A DNA stretch of 18,846 nucleotides from Dimargaris cristalligena (lineage: Eukaryota; Kickxellomycota; Dimargaritomycetes; Dimargaritales; Dimargaritaceae), in contig JANBQC010000552.1 of the NCBI GenBank assembly GCA_027576995.1, positions 1-18,846 of the forward strand, given 5' to 3'. The translations under genes were made by a program, and so were the position numbers. Numbering within the stretch: position 1 is the stretch's first letter; each line of letters starts with the position of its first letter. Positions 18,844 to 18,846 of the stretch are shown here, in pieces. Below the pieces are notes generated by a model, which worked only from the letters and a program-made list of their open reading frames with translations, did no database searches and had not been told where the DNA came from.

Positions 18844-18846
18844 ACT

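Noticed and set aside
1..18846. CRISPR arrays, insertion sequences, prophage or bacterial-type operons
   Set aside because: No regularly spaced repeats, transposase or integrase motifs, or Shine-Dalgarno-linked gene strings were seen. The genes are spliced and eukaryotic.

Overview
The window looks like nuclear DNA of a fungus, probably an early-diverging lineage. The reasons are spliceosomal introns with GTAAGT-type donors, a mitochondrial-type ornithine carbamoyltransferase of the arginine pathway, a fungal-size Trs120/TRAPPC9, an Eaf6, a Mcm10 without the vertebrate C-terminal extension, and a eukaryotic tRNA-Pro with internal Pol III boxes. Placement near Zoopagomycota/Kickxellomycotina is only a guess from protein style (low-complexity inserts, orphan 7TM protein). 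Coding regions are GC-rich and intergenic DNA is more AT-rich.

Layout, left to right. (1) 1-1254 (+): a SANT/Myb-like DNA-binding protein with a C-terminal coiled coil, open at the left edge. (2) 1255-4051: a long stretch with no gene I can recognise, holding clustered AATAAA signals and two unassigned reading frames. (3) 4052-5971 (+): a seven-transmembrane receptor-like protein with a long disordered tail. (4) 6546-11730 (-): TRS120/TRAPPC9 in two exons, tail to tail with the 7TM gene. (5) 12557-13963 (-): ornithine carbamoyltransferase in two exons. (6) 14608-16839 (+): MCM10 in seven exons, divergent from the OTC gene. (7) 17184-18148 (-): EAF6 in four exons, convergent with MCM10. (8) 18772-18843 (-): tRNA-Pro(AGG) with a T-run terminator.

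The MCM10 and EAF6 models and the second exons of TRS120 and OTC are not single reading frames. I assembled them by hand from splice signals and family motifs; every junction keeps frame. The genes act in unrelated processes (transcription, signalling, Golgi/TRAPP trafficking, arginine synthesis, DNA replication, histone acetylation), as is normal for a fungal chromosome. I see no operon-like cluster, mobile element, CRISPR array or defence system. The points most worth checking are a 29-nt candidate intron in MCM10 with an in-frame 101-nt alternative, an insertion ahead of the Mcm10 OB-fold, a TGAGTCA general-amino-acid-control-type site upstream of OTC, and the orphan 7TM protein.
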